The notes under the pieces were generated by a model. That model was not told the DNA's origin. It did not search any database and saw only the letters and a program-made list of their open reading frames with translations. From assembly GCA_018334615.1 (NCBI GenBank), contig JAGXLP010000001.1:1-12218 (forward strand): a stretch of 12,218 bases of DNA, in the 5' to 3' direction. The stretch is from Candidatus Bipolaricaulota bacterium (GTDB taxonomy: Bacteria; Bipolaricaulota; Bipolaricaulia; M55B111). The position numbers and the translations under genes were made by a program. This document shows positions 1 through 6,975 of the stretch, one piece after another (position 1 is the stretch's first letter; each line of letters begins with the position of its first letter).

Positions 1-48
1 TTTCAAGGTAAAGGACTAGAGCAGACCAGTGTAGTGGTGGTGAAAGGA

Positions 49-76
49 TTGAGCTTAGTTAGTTGTTACGGATAAT
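49..76 (+). promoter_or_regulatory. Candidate prfB promoter
   Basis: TTGAGC at 49-54 and GATAAT at 71-76 with a 16-base spacer match sigma70-type hexamers at 4 of 6 and 5 of 6 positions. Transcription would begin near 83, leaving a leader of about 28 bases before the TTG start. Bases 1-48 show nothing I can identify. Frame 1 is open from the window edge to a TAA at 73-75, but its translation resembles no family I know, so an upstream gene end is not called. Confidence 0.45.
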
Positions 77-110
77 TCTCCCAGCTAACATTAACTGGAG
101 CGTGATAAGC

Positions 111-1188
111 TTGGAAAAAATAGACGAACTTAGAAATAAATTAGAAGAGATTGGTGACTACCTTTGACCTGGATGAACTCGAGACGGAACTTGAGGAACT
201 TAGAAGAGAGATGAACGAACCCGATTTCTGGGACGATCCGGAAAGGGCCAAGGCCAAATCCAAACTGGCCAACAGAAAGGAGGAGCGGATAGAAAGATTT
301 GAGGGATTGACGGAAGAACTGGAAGAAATTGAGGTCCTTTACGACCTTGCCGAGGAGGAAGAAAATCAGTCCGAGCTGGAGGATATAGAGGCCCGGATAG
401 GTCGCCTGGAAGAAAGAATGGATACCTTTCAAGTTAAGTTGTACATGGATGGTGATTTTGACGACAAAAATTGTTATCTTGGAATTAACGCGGGTGCCGG
501 AGGAACGGATGCCCAGGACTGGGCCGGAATGTTGTTGAGGATGTATACTAGATGGATAGAACGGAAAGATTTTTCCTATCAATCTCTTGGAGTGAGCGAG
601 GGTGAAGAAGCTGGCATCAAGAGTGCCACGTTAGATGTAGAAGGAGAATGGGCTTACGGTTATTTGAAAGCCGAGGCAGGGGTCCACCGTCTCGTTAGGA
701 TATCACCGTTCGATTCCGCGGGACGCAGACATACCTCGTTTGCTTCGGTTAACGTCACCCCTCAATTTGAAGATGACGTGGAGGTAGAGCTGGACAAAAA
801 CAACCTGCGAATTGATACTTACCGGGCTAGCGGGGCGGGAGGACAACACGTCAACGTAACCGATTCCGCGGTTCGAATAACTCACGAGCCGACAGGACTG
901 ATGGCCACCTGCCAGAACGAAAGGAGCCAGCACAAGAATAGAGAAACAGCAATGAAGATGCTAAAATCTCGGCTCTTTCAGCTAAAAATGGAAAAACGTG
1001 CGGAAAAGATTGACGAAATCCAGGGTGACTTGAAGGATATAGAATGGGGTAGCCAGATTAGGTCTTACGTCCTACATCCTTACCAAAAGATAAAGGACCA
1101 CCGAACTGAAATAGAAATCGGGGATACGGAGTCGGTCCTGGACGGAGGCATAGATCCGTTTATTCAAGCTTATCTAAAGCAGAAATGA
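111..1188 (+). CDS. prfB: Peptide chain release factor 2, expressed by programmed +1 frameshift
   Basis: RF2 reads UGA and UAA stop codons in the ribosomal A site and triggers peptide release. The gene is in two frames. A TTG start at 111 (GGAG at 97-100, 10-base spacer) opens an 18-codon first part, LEKIDELRNKLEEIGDYL, ending at an in-frame TGA (165-167). A +1 slip on CTT at 162-164 continues as DLDELE from GAC at 166 through to a TGA at 1186-1188. The joined product is about 358 residues, close to the roughly 365 usual for RF2. The tripeptide anticodon SPF, specific to RF2 (RF1 has PxT), lies near residues 198-200, and the catalytic GGQ near 243-245. The N-terminal third is a charged helical domain. 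The start at 151 in the second frame has no support; it only exists because the second frame is open there. The gene itself ends in TGA. No clear terminator follows. Family assignment is very secure. Confidence 0.96.
162..168 (+). promoter_or_regulatory. RF2 autoregulatory +1 frameshift site (CTT TGA C)
   Basis: The sequence CTTTGAC is the conserved slippery site of prfB genes: peptidyl-tRNA on CTT slips forward one base when the weak TGAC stop context is read slowly because RF2 is scarce. The residues on each side (DYL, then DLD) match the usual GYL/DYD junction of RF2 proteins. The known stimulator is an internal Shine-Dalgarno, typically AGGGGG three bases before CTT. Here the best match is GGTGA at 153-157, which could pair with the 3' end of 16S rRNA but sits differently. 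Confidence 0.93.
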
Positions 1189-1331
1189 TCTGTTTCGAGC
1201 CCCACCTTAATAAACGTACATTTTAATCACTATGCTAGAAACTTTTGGACTAATGGGTAAGTCAGCGTTGGGATTCTTATTCTCGGTATTTTAACTGCTT
1301 TCAATGTAATTTTGAGGATCGTTTCATCAAC

Positions 1332-1360
1332 TTGCAAAAGCTCGGATCTTTAAATATAAT
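1332..1360 (+). promoter_or_regulatory. Promoter of the ABC importer operon
   Basis: TTGCAA at 1332-1337 and a perfect TATAAT at 1355-1360 are separated by 17 bases. The predicted start of transcription is near 1367, giving a leader of about 65 bases before the TTG start of the first permease. The rest of the 1189-1431 spacer shows no gene or clear terminator. Confidence 0.65.
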
Positions 1361-1431
1361 CGGTTTTAACCACGTGTTATTTTTAGCCTTTTGAGCTTGT
1401 TTTTACAGGTGTTTTGGGGGGTTAATAAATA

Positions 1432-2451
1432 TTGGATAGCCTGTGGCAGTACATAATACAACGCGTAGGTTCTACCATACCTATGTTACTAATACTGATA
1501 ACCATTGTGTTTCTCATTTTGCGGGTTATTCCAGGTGATCCCGCTCAAGCGATGCTTGGTGGCCGGAACGTATCTAAAGCTTACATTGATAAGGTTCGAG
1601 AGAAGATGGGCCTTAACAAACCGATCCCCCAGCAGTTTGTGGAATATGTAGGTGGGCTGGTAAGAGGTGATTTTGGAACGTCGTTTCGAACCGATGAACC
1701 CGTGCTGCATGAATTGATGCTTAGAGTGCCAGCCACTCTAGAACTTGCATTTTACGGCATGGCTATCGCTTTACTCCTGGGGGTCTCGACCGGTGCATGG
1801 GCAGCTGTATACAGTGATACCGTTATAGATCACGGTCTGCGCGTGTTTCACATCGGGGCTTTTGCTGTTCCGTTATTCTGGATGGGGTTGATGTTTCAAA
1901 TCATTTTTGCGGTCTTCCTTGGCTGGCTACCTGTGGGTAATAGGCTTAACGCGCTTTCAATGGCGACTTTCGATCCTATAACGAGATTTTATACGTTAGA
2001 CGCCTTAATCAAAGGCGATTTTCAGTTATTCTGGGAGGCGATAAGGCATCTCATCTTGCCCGCTCTGACTCTGGGGATTATCCAAGCCGGTTTGCTGGGA
2101 AGAATGACCAGGGCCAATATGCTGGAAATTCTCGATAAAGATTACATCAAAACCGCGAGGTCAAAAGGTCTAATGGAAAGGCTTGTGATATACAAGCACG
2201 CCCTCCGCAATGCACTAATCCCGATTTTGACCGTCTTTGGATTACAGTTTGCCATTCTTATTGGCGGAGCAGTGCTAACTGAAACAATTTACGCCTGGCC
2301 GGGAGTTGCCCGATTTCTGATTACAAGCGTAAATGCCCGGGATTTCCCGTCGATTCAGGGCGCAATAGTGATGATTGCGATTTTCATCACGACTATCAAC
2401 TTAATTGTTGACATAATTTATGCTCAGATCGATCCGAGGGTGAAGTACTAA
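1432..2451 (+). CDS. ABC transporter permease, DppB/OppB family
   Basis: This is one of the two inner-membrane subunits of a peptide/nickel-type ABC importer. The 339-residue product begins with a transmembrane segment at about 9-31, followed by the family signature VIPGDPA. It has about six membrane spans in all. The cytoplasmic EAA loop that contacts the ATPase runs from about residue 239 (YIKTARSKGL) to 270. TTG at 1432 is the first possible start after an in-frame TAA at 1426-1428, and the next ATG would cut into the first span. The ribosome site is poor: a GGGGGG run at 1415-1420, 11 bases upstream. Its TAA stop shares a base with the next gene's ATG, so the two permeases are probably translationally coupled. 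The family is secure. The substrate (di-/oligopeptide, nickel, sugar or other) cannot be told from the sequence, so no gene symbol is given. Confidence 0.92.
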   Translation: MDSLWQYIIQRVGSTIPMLLILITIVFLILRVIPGDPAQAMLGGRNVSKAYIDKVREKMGLNKPIPQQFVEYVGGLVRGDFGTSFRTDEPVLHELMLRVPATLELAFYGMAIALLLGVSTGAWAAVYSDTVIDHGLRVFHIGAFAVPLFWMGLMFQIIFAVFLGWLPVGNRLNALSMATFDPITRFYTLDALIKGDFQLFWEAIRHLILPALTLGIIQAGLLGRMTRANMLEILDKDYIKTARSKGLMERLVIYKHALRNALIPILTVFGLQFAILIGGAVLTETIYAWPGVARFLITSVNARDFPSIQGAIVMIAIFITTINLIVDIIYAQIDPRVKY

Positions 2452-3329
2452 TGCTCTTTTCCCGAAAACTTTTTTCTGGGTTGTTTGCGAAGATGAAAAA
2501 CGCTATGGGGCGGCAGAAGCTTTTGGCCATAGGGGGTACTGTTGTCGTTATTTATTTGCTGATTACCATACTTGCACCCTGGATTGTCCCTTACGACCCG
2601 GTCAAATACCGGACGGCGCCACGTTTAGCTCCCCCTTCACTCGCCCATCCGATGGGGACAGATCAGCTGCAGCGGGATTTGTTCTCCCGGGTTATCAGCG
2701 GAGCAAGGGCTCCAATTGTGGTAGCTTTCGGTTCAATTGCCCTGTCAATGAGCGCTGGCACTTTGTTTGGACTAATTGCGGGCTATGTCGGTGGTGCACT
2801 GGATAGAGTTTTTTCCCTTACGATGGATGCCCTCTACTCGTTTCCCTCGATTATTCTAGCTATTGTGTTGGTCTCCGTTCTCCAGCCCGGCGTGGATACG
2901 ATGATTCTAGCCATATCGGTTGTTTACATACCGACTTACTTTCGGGTGACCCGGAGTGAAGTATTGACGATTAAAGAAGAAACTTTCATCGAGGCGGTCC
3001 ACGCGATGGGTGCAAGCCCGGCGCGGAAAGTCTTCAAGCATATCGCCCCAAACGTGGTGAATGCAATAATGGCAGTGTCCTCGTTTAACATCGCGGACGC
3101 CATCCTGACGGAGGCGGCCCTGGCCTACCTCGGTTTTGGGCTTCCACCCCCGACTCCGGACTGGGGATTTGACATTCAGAACGGCCAGAAGTTCCTTCAA
3201 GCTGGCTACTGGTGGCTGGTGACGTTTCCCGGGTTAATGATTGTATTTCTCTCCCTTGGGTTTGGATTACTCGGGGAGGGGATTAGTGACTTGTTAAACC
3301 CAAAAAGACAACAACAAAAAGTAGGTTGA
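2451..3329 (+). CDS. ABC transporter permease, DppC/OppC family
   Basis: This is the second permease subunit of the importer and the partner of the preceding DppB-type protein. The 292-residue product has an N-terminal OppC_N-type segment: a first transmembrane span near residues 25-43, then IVPYDP and HPMGTDQLQRDLFSRVISGAR. Four or five further spans follow. The EAA loop is at about 177-200 (EAVHAMGAS, then FKHIAPN). The ATG at 2451 uses the last A of the upstream TAA, a one-base overlap typical of dppB-dppC pairs. The product ends in a lysine/glutamine-rich tail at a TGA (3327-3329). Length and motif order are normal for the family. No ATPase gene (DppD/DppF type) follows; the solute-binding protein comes next after 395 bases. 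Confidence 0.92.
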   Translation: MLFSRKLFSGLFAKMKNAMGRQKLLAIGGTVVVIYLLITILAPWIVPYDPVKYRTAPRLAPPSLAHPMGTDQLQRDLFSRVISGARAPIVVAFGSIALSMSAGTLFGLIAGYVGGALDRVFSLTMDALYSFPSIILAIVLVSVLQPGVDTMILAISVVYIPTYFRVTRSEVLTIKEETFIEAVHAMGASPARKVFKHIAPNVVNAIMAVSSFNIADAILTEAALAYLGFGLPPPTPDWGFDIQNGQKFLQAGYWWLVTFPGLMIVFLSLGFGLLGEGISDLLNPKRQQQKVG

Positions 3330-3416
3330 CTTTAGCCATATCTTTAGTTTCTATCTGATAGGAACTCAGCATCTCCATTGAAAATGAAAGACCTTGTTTG
3401 CTTAGCCGGCGACCGG

Positions 3417-3453
3417 GGTGGTAAGGAATACCTCCGGGAGGTGTTTTACCGCC
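3417..3453 (+). promoter_or_regulatory. Long RNA hairpin between permease and binding-protein genes
   Basis: GGTGGTAA (3417-3424) pairs with TTACCGCC (3446-3453), and AATACCTCC (3427-3435) pairs with GGAGGTGTT (3437-3445). There is one GU pair in each stem and a two-base GG bulge between them. The terminal loop needs about five bases, so roughly 15 pairs form. No T-run follows on either strand, so this is not a standard rho-independent terminator. A partial attenuator or an mRNA-stabilising or processing element is likelier. Confidence 0.6.
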
Positions 3454-3548
3454 TAGCTTTCCAAGTTATACGTCTTTTGGATTGAGCGAGCTTCTTTCAG
3501 TAGGCGTTCTAAAATATATATTAGCACTCGCTACCTTCATCGGTATAT

Positions 3549-3581
3549 TTGCTTGATCGTGAAACGTGTATAGTGTTAAAC
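3549..3581 (+). promoter_or_regulatory. Weak candidate promoter for the binding-protein gene
   Basis: TTGATC (3553-3558) lies 17 bases before TTAAAC (3576-3581). Alternatively TATAGT (3569-3574) could serve as a -10 box, but it lacks a well-spaced -35. None is convincing. The position, after the hairpin and before the palindrome, is where an internal promoter would be expected. Confidence 0.25.
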
Positions 3582-3599
3582 TTAAAGTTGCCAATTAAA

Positions 3600-3617
3600 C
3601 TGGAGAGTTTTCTCCAG
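3600..3617 (+). promoter_or_regulatory. Palindrome, operator or RNA hairpin
   Basis: CTGGAGA (3600-3606) and TCTCCAG (3611-3617) are perfect inverted repeats around a GTTT loop. It could be a repressor operator or an RNA hairpin. The right arm can also pair with CTGGAGG at 3639-3645, which contains the strong ribosome site of the leader ORF, so the two pairings exclude each other. Confidence 0.45.
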
Positions 3618-3650
3618 ATGGGAAAATTTAGAATTCACCTGGAGGTGATA

Positions 3651-3680
3651 ATGGGGAACACCAAGAGTTTGGCATGTTAG
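3651..3680 (+). CDS. Possible 9-residue leader peptide
   Basis: The ORF encodes MGNTKSLAC and ends in TAG at 3678-3680. It is called only because GGAGGTGAT at 3641-3649 is an almost ideal Shine-Dalgarno sequence, better than that of any other gene here, and it sits correctly spaced before this ATG (5 bases from GGAGG). It resembles no leader peptide I know. It could control translation or transcription of the downstream binding protein. A chance match remains possible. Confidence 0.3.
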   Translation: MGNTKSLAC

Positions 3681-3710
3681 ATGGAATTCTTATTTGAGAC
3701 CAAAAACTAA
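3681..3710 (+). other. Second adjacent 9-codon ORF
   Basis: An ATG directly after the TAG of the first mini-ORF, in the same frame, opens MEFLFETKN, ending in TAA at 3708-3710. It has no ribosome site of its own but could be reached by re-initiation. Its stop abuts the GGAGGG (3711-3716) that serves the binding-protein gene. Confidence 0.15.
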
Positions 3711-3724
3711 GGAGGGTACAAAGA

Positions 3725-5284
3725 ATGAAAAAATTAACGATATTTGCTCTAGTAGCTGCACTGGCTGTAGGGTTCTCGGTGGTTGGTCTGGCGGCAGGGG
3801 GACCGGATACTCTCGTTATTGGAACGACGGATCGTGTCACCCAGTTGTCTCCGGCCAACTCATATGATCACTACAGTTGGCACGTTTTAAGGATGCTAAG
3901 TGATTCGTTGCTACAAATCGAGCCGAAGAGTACGGAAGTTGGACCGGCTCTGGCTAAGGACTGGGAAGTAGGACCTAAAGCGATGGTTTATACTTTCCAC
4001 TTGAGAGAGGATGCAACCTTCACAAATGGGGATCCAGTTACTGCGGAGGACGTCAAGTGGTCTTTTGAGCGGGCGTGTAAACTCAACGGACCCGAAGGCG
4101 GAGTCTTCCTTGTTTGTGATCCGATAGACACTATGGAAGTACTGGATAAGCACACTCTGAAGATAACGCTAGTTGAGCCTAACGCTACGTTCCTGACCCG
4201 TGTAACCGGGCAGGTTGGACCCGCTCTGATCTGGAACAAGAACGGGACCCCGGCAGACGATTTTGCCAAAGGTGAACTTGTTGGCGTGGGACCTTACACG
4301 CTCCAGAAATACCAGCCAAACCAGTCCGTGATTTACGAAGCCTACGAGGACTATTACGGTGGAGCGCCGGAAATGAAGACGGTAATTGAACTTAAGTATT
4401 CCAACAGTACTGGACTACGTACGGCGCTGGAAGCTGGTGATATCGACGTCGCTTTCAGAACTATGAACCCCGTAGACTTAGAAGAACTTGAGAAATCTCC
4501 TAAATTCGAGACTCAATATACTCCAAATAGTCCAAGCGTCAGATATATGTTGTTCAACGTGACCAACGAAGTCTTCAAGGACGAGCGCGTACGGCGGGCC
4601 ATTACTTACGCAGTAAACAGAAATAAAATCGCCGAACAGGTTTTTAGCGGCCTGGCGAATCCTATTTACACCATGGTTCCTAAGGGCTGGGTAGGACGTC
4701 TTTCTACCTTCCCCGAGCAGGACCTAGAAAAGGCGGAGGCCCTTCTCGAATCAGCTGGATATACGGAAGACAACCCGCTCGACGCGACGTTGTGGTTCTC
4801 TCCAAAACACTATGGTACTACAGAAGCTGACGTTGCGGCAGTGCTTCAGGGAAGTATGAACCAGCTTGACAACCTCGAAGTCGAGTCAAAGAGCCTTGAA
4901 TGGGGTGCCTACACCGAAAGAATGTCCGGCGGTGGATTCGGGATGTTCCTTCTTGGCTGGTATCCGGACTACTTAGAAGCGAGTAACTTCCTCGAACCGT
5001 GGACTACCGGTTCGCCGGAAGGACTCGGAACCTTCTTCAACCATCATCCGAATTACGATGCCTACAAGAAGATCTTGAACACAGCTAAGTCCATTCCAGG
5101 ACCTGAGAGACGAGGAACCCTTTACGAAGCGGTGCAGATTCTTAGCACCCAAGACGTACCGTGGATCCCGCTCTGGGCCAACCTGGCGCAGGCCTACGTG
5201 GTCTATCAGCCCAACGTGGAAAACATCTTTGTCGACGCCACCATGGATATCAGGATCGAGAATGTGACCAAAAAGTCAGAATAA
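3725..5284 (+). CDS. Peptide/nickel-type ABC transporter substrate-binding protein (SBP_bac_5 family)
   Basis: This is the periplasmic or extracellular binding protein that delivers the substrate to the two permeases upstream. The 519-residue product has a Sec signal peptide: MKK, a hydrophobic core at about 4-22, then GLAAGG with a probable signal peptidase I cut near residue 23-24. There is no lipobox cysteine. Family features follow: LAKDWEV, YTFHLREDATFTNGDPVTAEDVKWSFER at about 90-116, VGPYTL, VRRAITYAVNRNKI near 290, and GWYPDY in the second half. The only two cysteines are C118 and C131, which could form a disulfide after export. GGAGGG at 3711-3716, 8 bases before the ATG, is a strong ribosome site. 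A terminator closes the gene. The substrate is unknown. Confidence 0.93.
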   Translation: MKKLTIFALVAALAVGFSVVGLAAGGPDTLVIGTTDRVTQLSPANSYDHYSWHVLRMLSDSLLQIEPKSTEVGPALAKDWEVGPKAMVYTFHLREDATFTNGDPVTAEDVKWSFERACKLNGPEGGVFLVCDPIDTMEVLDKHTLKITLVEPNATFLTRVTGQVGPALIWNKNGTPADDFAKGELVGVGPYTLQKYQPNQSVIYEAYEDYYGGAPEMKTVIELKYSNSTGLRTALEAGDIDVAFRTMNPVDLEELEKSPKFETQYTPNSPSVRYMLFNVTNEVFKDERVRRAITYAVNRNKIAEQVFSGLANPIYTMVPKGWVGRLSTFPEQDLEKAEALLESAGYTEDNPLDATLWFSPKHYGTTEADVAAVLQGSMNQLDNLEVESKSLEWGAYTERMSGGGFGMFLLGWYPDYLEASNFLEPWTTGSPEGLGTFFNHHPNYDAYKKILNTAKSIPGPERRGTLYEAVQILSTQDVPWIPLWANLAQAYVVYQPNVENIFVDATMDIRIENVTKKSE

Positions 5285-5302
5285 ATTTGCCGGAAATGTT
5301 TC

Positions 5303-5333
5303 GGGCCGCCCCGGATAAGGGGCGGCCCTTTTT
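5303..5333 (+). terminator. Rho-independent terminator of the importer operon
   Basis: GGGCCGCCCC (5303-5312) pairs perfectly with GGGGCGGCCC (5319-5328) around a GGATAA loop, followed by TTTTT (5329-5333). It lies 18 bases after the stop of the binding-protein gene. The rest of the spacer to 5528 shows no gene, and I see no clear terminator for the oncoming ftsA transcript. Confidence 0.95.
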
Positions 5334-5528
5334 AATATAGCTTTTCATTAATTGTTCTTTTTTCTTTGTACATTCTTTCTTCCGCTTCCCTGGGTGCTTC
5401 TTCAACCTATCTATCCTGGTCGGGGTCAGTGAGAGATTCCTGAAGTAAGAAATACACAATAAGCGTTGCGCAACTTCTGAAACAATCCTTTTTTCATTCT
5501 CAGCCAGGATAGGCTACAGTTGGAATGT

Positions 5529-6770
5529 TTACCGGTCACGGCCAATATTCGGTAGCGAGATGGCCCTCATTTTTTGAATAACCCTGGATAGTAGCGAGGA
5601 ACTCTTTGATGCCCTGCCATCAAGTTGTTTACTGACCTCAGTCCGTTTTGCACAGGAACTTAGTAGTGCCAGAACGTTCCCGTAAATCGGATTTTCAACG
5701 ACATCCTCTATCCCTATGATCTTTCGTTTTGGTCTTCCTATTTCAAATTCGGGCTCGAAATGATCATTGAAGAACCCCATCAAACCGCGCAGTCTGGCGT
5801 TTCCACCAGTTACTTTGATTCCGTAGGAGAGCAAATTATCATGCCCGAGTTGTCGAACTTCGGAAAAAATCATTTCTATTATCTCTTTCAATCGTGCCGA
5901 TAATACGGATAGCACCTTTTCCCTGTCTAGTTTACCGCCATTTGTGTACTCGCCCAACGAGTTGTCTGTGGATACCTCTTTTCCTGCGAGTACGGAAAGG
6001 TCGACTTCGTGCTTAACCTCTCTGGCTTCTTCCGGAGTGATGTTAAATTTTGCAGCCAGATCCTTTGTCAGGTTCTTTCCTCCAGGAGAAAAGCTTCTGC
6101 TGTCGACTAATTGCCCTTGTTTGAAGACGATCAGTTCTGTTTTCCCCATGCCGAAGTCCAGTATTAACTTCCCTCTCCGGTATTCCTCCTCTGTTAGCAG
6201 GAGATCCCCAAGACATACGGGTGTAGGCAATATTCCGGCTAGCTTTAGACCCGCTCGAGAAGCAGTATCTCTATAATTCTTCATCGACTTCTCGTTGATC
6301 GTCACCAGGGTGGCGGTCATATCTAACCTTCTTCCCTGTAATCCAAGGGGATTAGAGACACCTTCTTGGCCGTCCAACCTAAAGTCCTGCGGGATTGTGG
6401 AGATTATTCTCTTTTGTGTTCCTACGTCGATAGAACCCGCCAAATCCATTAACCTGTTGATGTCGTTTTGACCGACTATTCTGTCTTTTGAAGTGATGGA
6501 TATAGTTGCTTCGTTCGTCGTAAAATCCAGGAGTTTCCCCCCTACTCCAAGGTAGAGGGATTTCAGATTTTCTGAGGCCATTTCCTCGGCTCTACGAGTA
6601 GCTTCACTCAGTGAATTCCCGGCCTGCTGGGGTTTAATAATCCTTCCGTTTCTTACGCCCTCGCTGTCACTCTTGCCCACGCCGACTAGAGAAATTACCC
6701 CGTTGTCCAGCTCACCAATCAGGGTCTTTATAGAATAGGTGCCAATATCAGCTACGCCAAATAATGACAT
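5529..6770 (-). CDS. ftsA: Cell division protein FtsA
   Basis: FtsA is an actin-like ATP-binding protein that anchors FtsZ to the inner membrane and recruits the later divisome. The 413-residue product has the phosphate-1 motif DIGTYSIK (8-15), the FtsA-specific EGVRNGRIIKPQQA (37-50) leading into the 1C/SHS2 subdomain (about 85-160), and IPQDFRLDGQEGVSNPLGLQGRRLD (126-150). The phosphate-2 loop is DFGMGKTEL (205-213), and the adenosine motif is VTGGN (320-324). A C-terminal basic, amphipathic segment (about 393-406, SLLSRVIQKMRAIS) fits the membrane-targeting helix. The phosphate-2 loop departs from the usual DIGGGTTD. The start ATG has a modest AGGCGAG upstream. PilM, MreB and DnaK relatives were considered, but the FtsA signatures fit better. 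No ftsZ or ftsQ is adjacent. The gene converges on the importer operon. Confidence 0.88.
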   Translation of the reverse strand: MSLFGVADIGTYSIKTLIGELDNGVISLVGVGKSDSEGVRNGRIIKPQQAGNSLSEATRRAEEMASENLKSLYLGVGGKLLDFTTNEATISITSKDRIVGQNDINRLMDLAGSIDVGTQKRIISTIPQDFRLDGQEGVSNPLGLQGRRLDMTATLVTINEKSMKNYRDTASRAGLKLAGILPTPVCLGDLLLTEEEYRRGKLILDFGMGKTELIVFKQGQLVDSRSFSPGGKNLTKDLAAKFNITPEEAREVKHEVDLSVLAGKEVSTDNSLGEYTNGGKLDREKVLSVLSARLKEIIEMIFSEVRQLGHDNLLSYGIKVTGGNARLRGLMGFFNDHFEPEFEIGRPKRKIIGIEDVVENPIYGNVLALLSSCAKRTEVSKQLDGRASKSSSLLSRVIQKMRAISLPNIGRDR

Positions 6771-6851
6771 AATCTCGCCTTCTAGAAAGTTTAACTTCTG
6801 TAACTTAGAGGATCATGAAATATGCAGGGCTCGGAAGCTCCGACACAGGTA

Positions 6852-6879
6852 ATTATCCGGGTAAAAGGTGGTCTTTCAA
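6852..6879 (-). promoter_or_regulatory. Promoter of ftsA
   Basis: On the minus strand TTGAAA (complement of 6874-6879) and GATAAT (complement of 6852-6857) are 16 bases apart, each matching 5 of 6 consensus bases. Transcription would start near 6845, leaving a leader of about 75 bases. Confidence 0.6.
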
Positions 6880-6975
6880 CCAACGAATCGAAAGGACTCC
6901 TGCAAAACCGGGTTTTAACGGCAGGCAGGAAAGTTTCTCAGCTTTGGTTTATTGGCCTTCTTGATTTGGAAAGTC

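Larger units (their letters stand above)
3330..3724 (+). other. 395-base non-coding spacer before the binding-protein gene
   Basis: This spacer holds no long gene but is rich in structure. From left to right it contains a near-perfect long hairpin (3417-3453), an AT-rich stretch with weak promoter-like hexamers (about 3549-3581), a 7+4+7 palindrome (3600-3617), a very strong Shine-Dalgarno sequence (3641-3649), and two adjacent 9-codon ORFs ending just before the ribosome site of the binding protein. It probably uncouples the amount of binding protein from that of the permeases, which is inference. Confidence 0.7.

Noticed and set aside
1..75. Frame open from the window edge to TAA at 73-75, as a possible end of an upstream gene
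   Set aside because: The 24-residue translation does not resemble the end of secA (a common prfB neighbour) or any family I know, and it overlaps the prfB promoter candidate.
151..165. Separate TTG start for RF2 at 151 without frameshift
   Set aside because: No ribosome site, and it would discard the conserved N-terminal helix and ignore the CTTTGAC junction.
703..933. Various 60-130 codon ORFs antisense to or in other frames of prfB, permeases, eno and dnaE
   Set aside because: All are shadows of strongly supported coding genes, with no family resemblance or ribosome sites.
3521..3529. TTAGCACTC, identical to one half of a CIRCE (HrcA) operator
   Set aside because: The required GAGTGCTAA is absent nine bases downstream or anywhere close; a lone half-site is expected by chance.
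5250..5459. Minus-strand 69-residue basic ORF
   Set aside because: It runs through the terminator and into the binding-protein gene on the opposite strand, with a composition caused by a pyrimidine-rich tract; no ribosome site supports it.
5465..5474. Perfect palindrome GTTGCGCAAC between the converging genes
   Set aside because: It is isolated and not near a promoter or start; no known operator was recognised.
5411..5512. Inverted repeat CTATCCTGG (5411-5419) / CCAGGATAG (5504-5512) as a possible small RNA or ftsA terminator
   Set aside because: A 9-base match across an 84-base gap is likely by chance over 12 kb; there is no T-run and the pairing does not extend.
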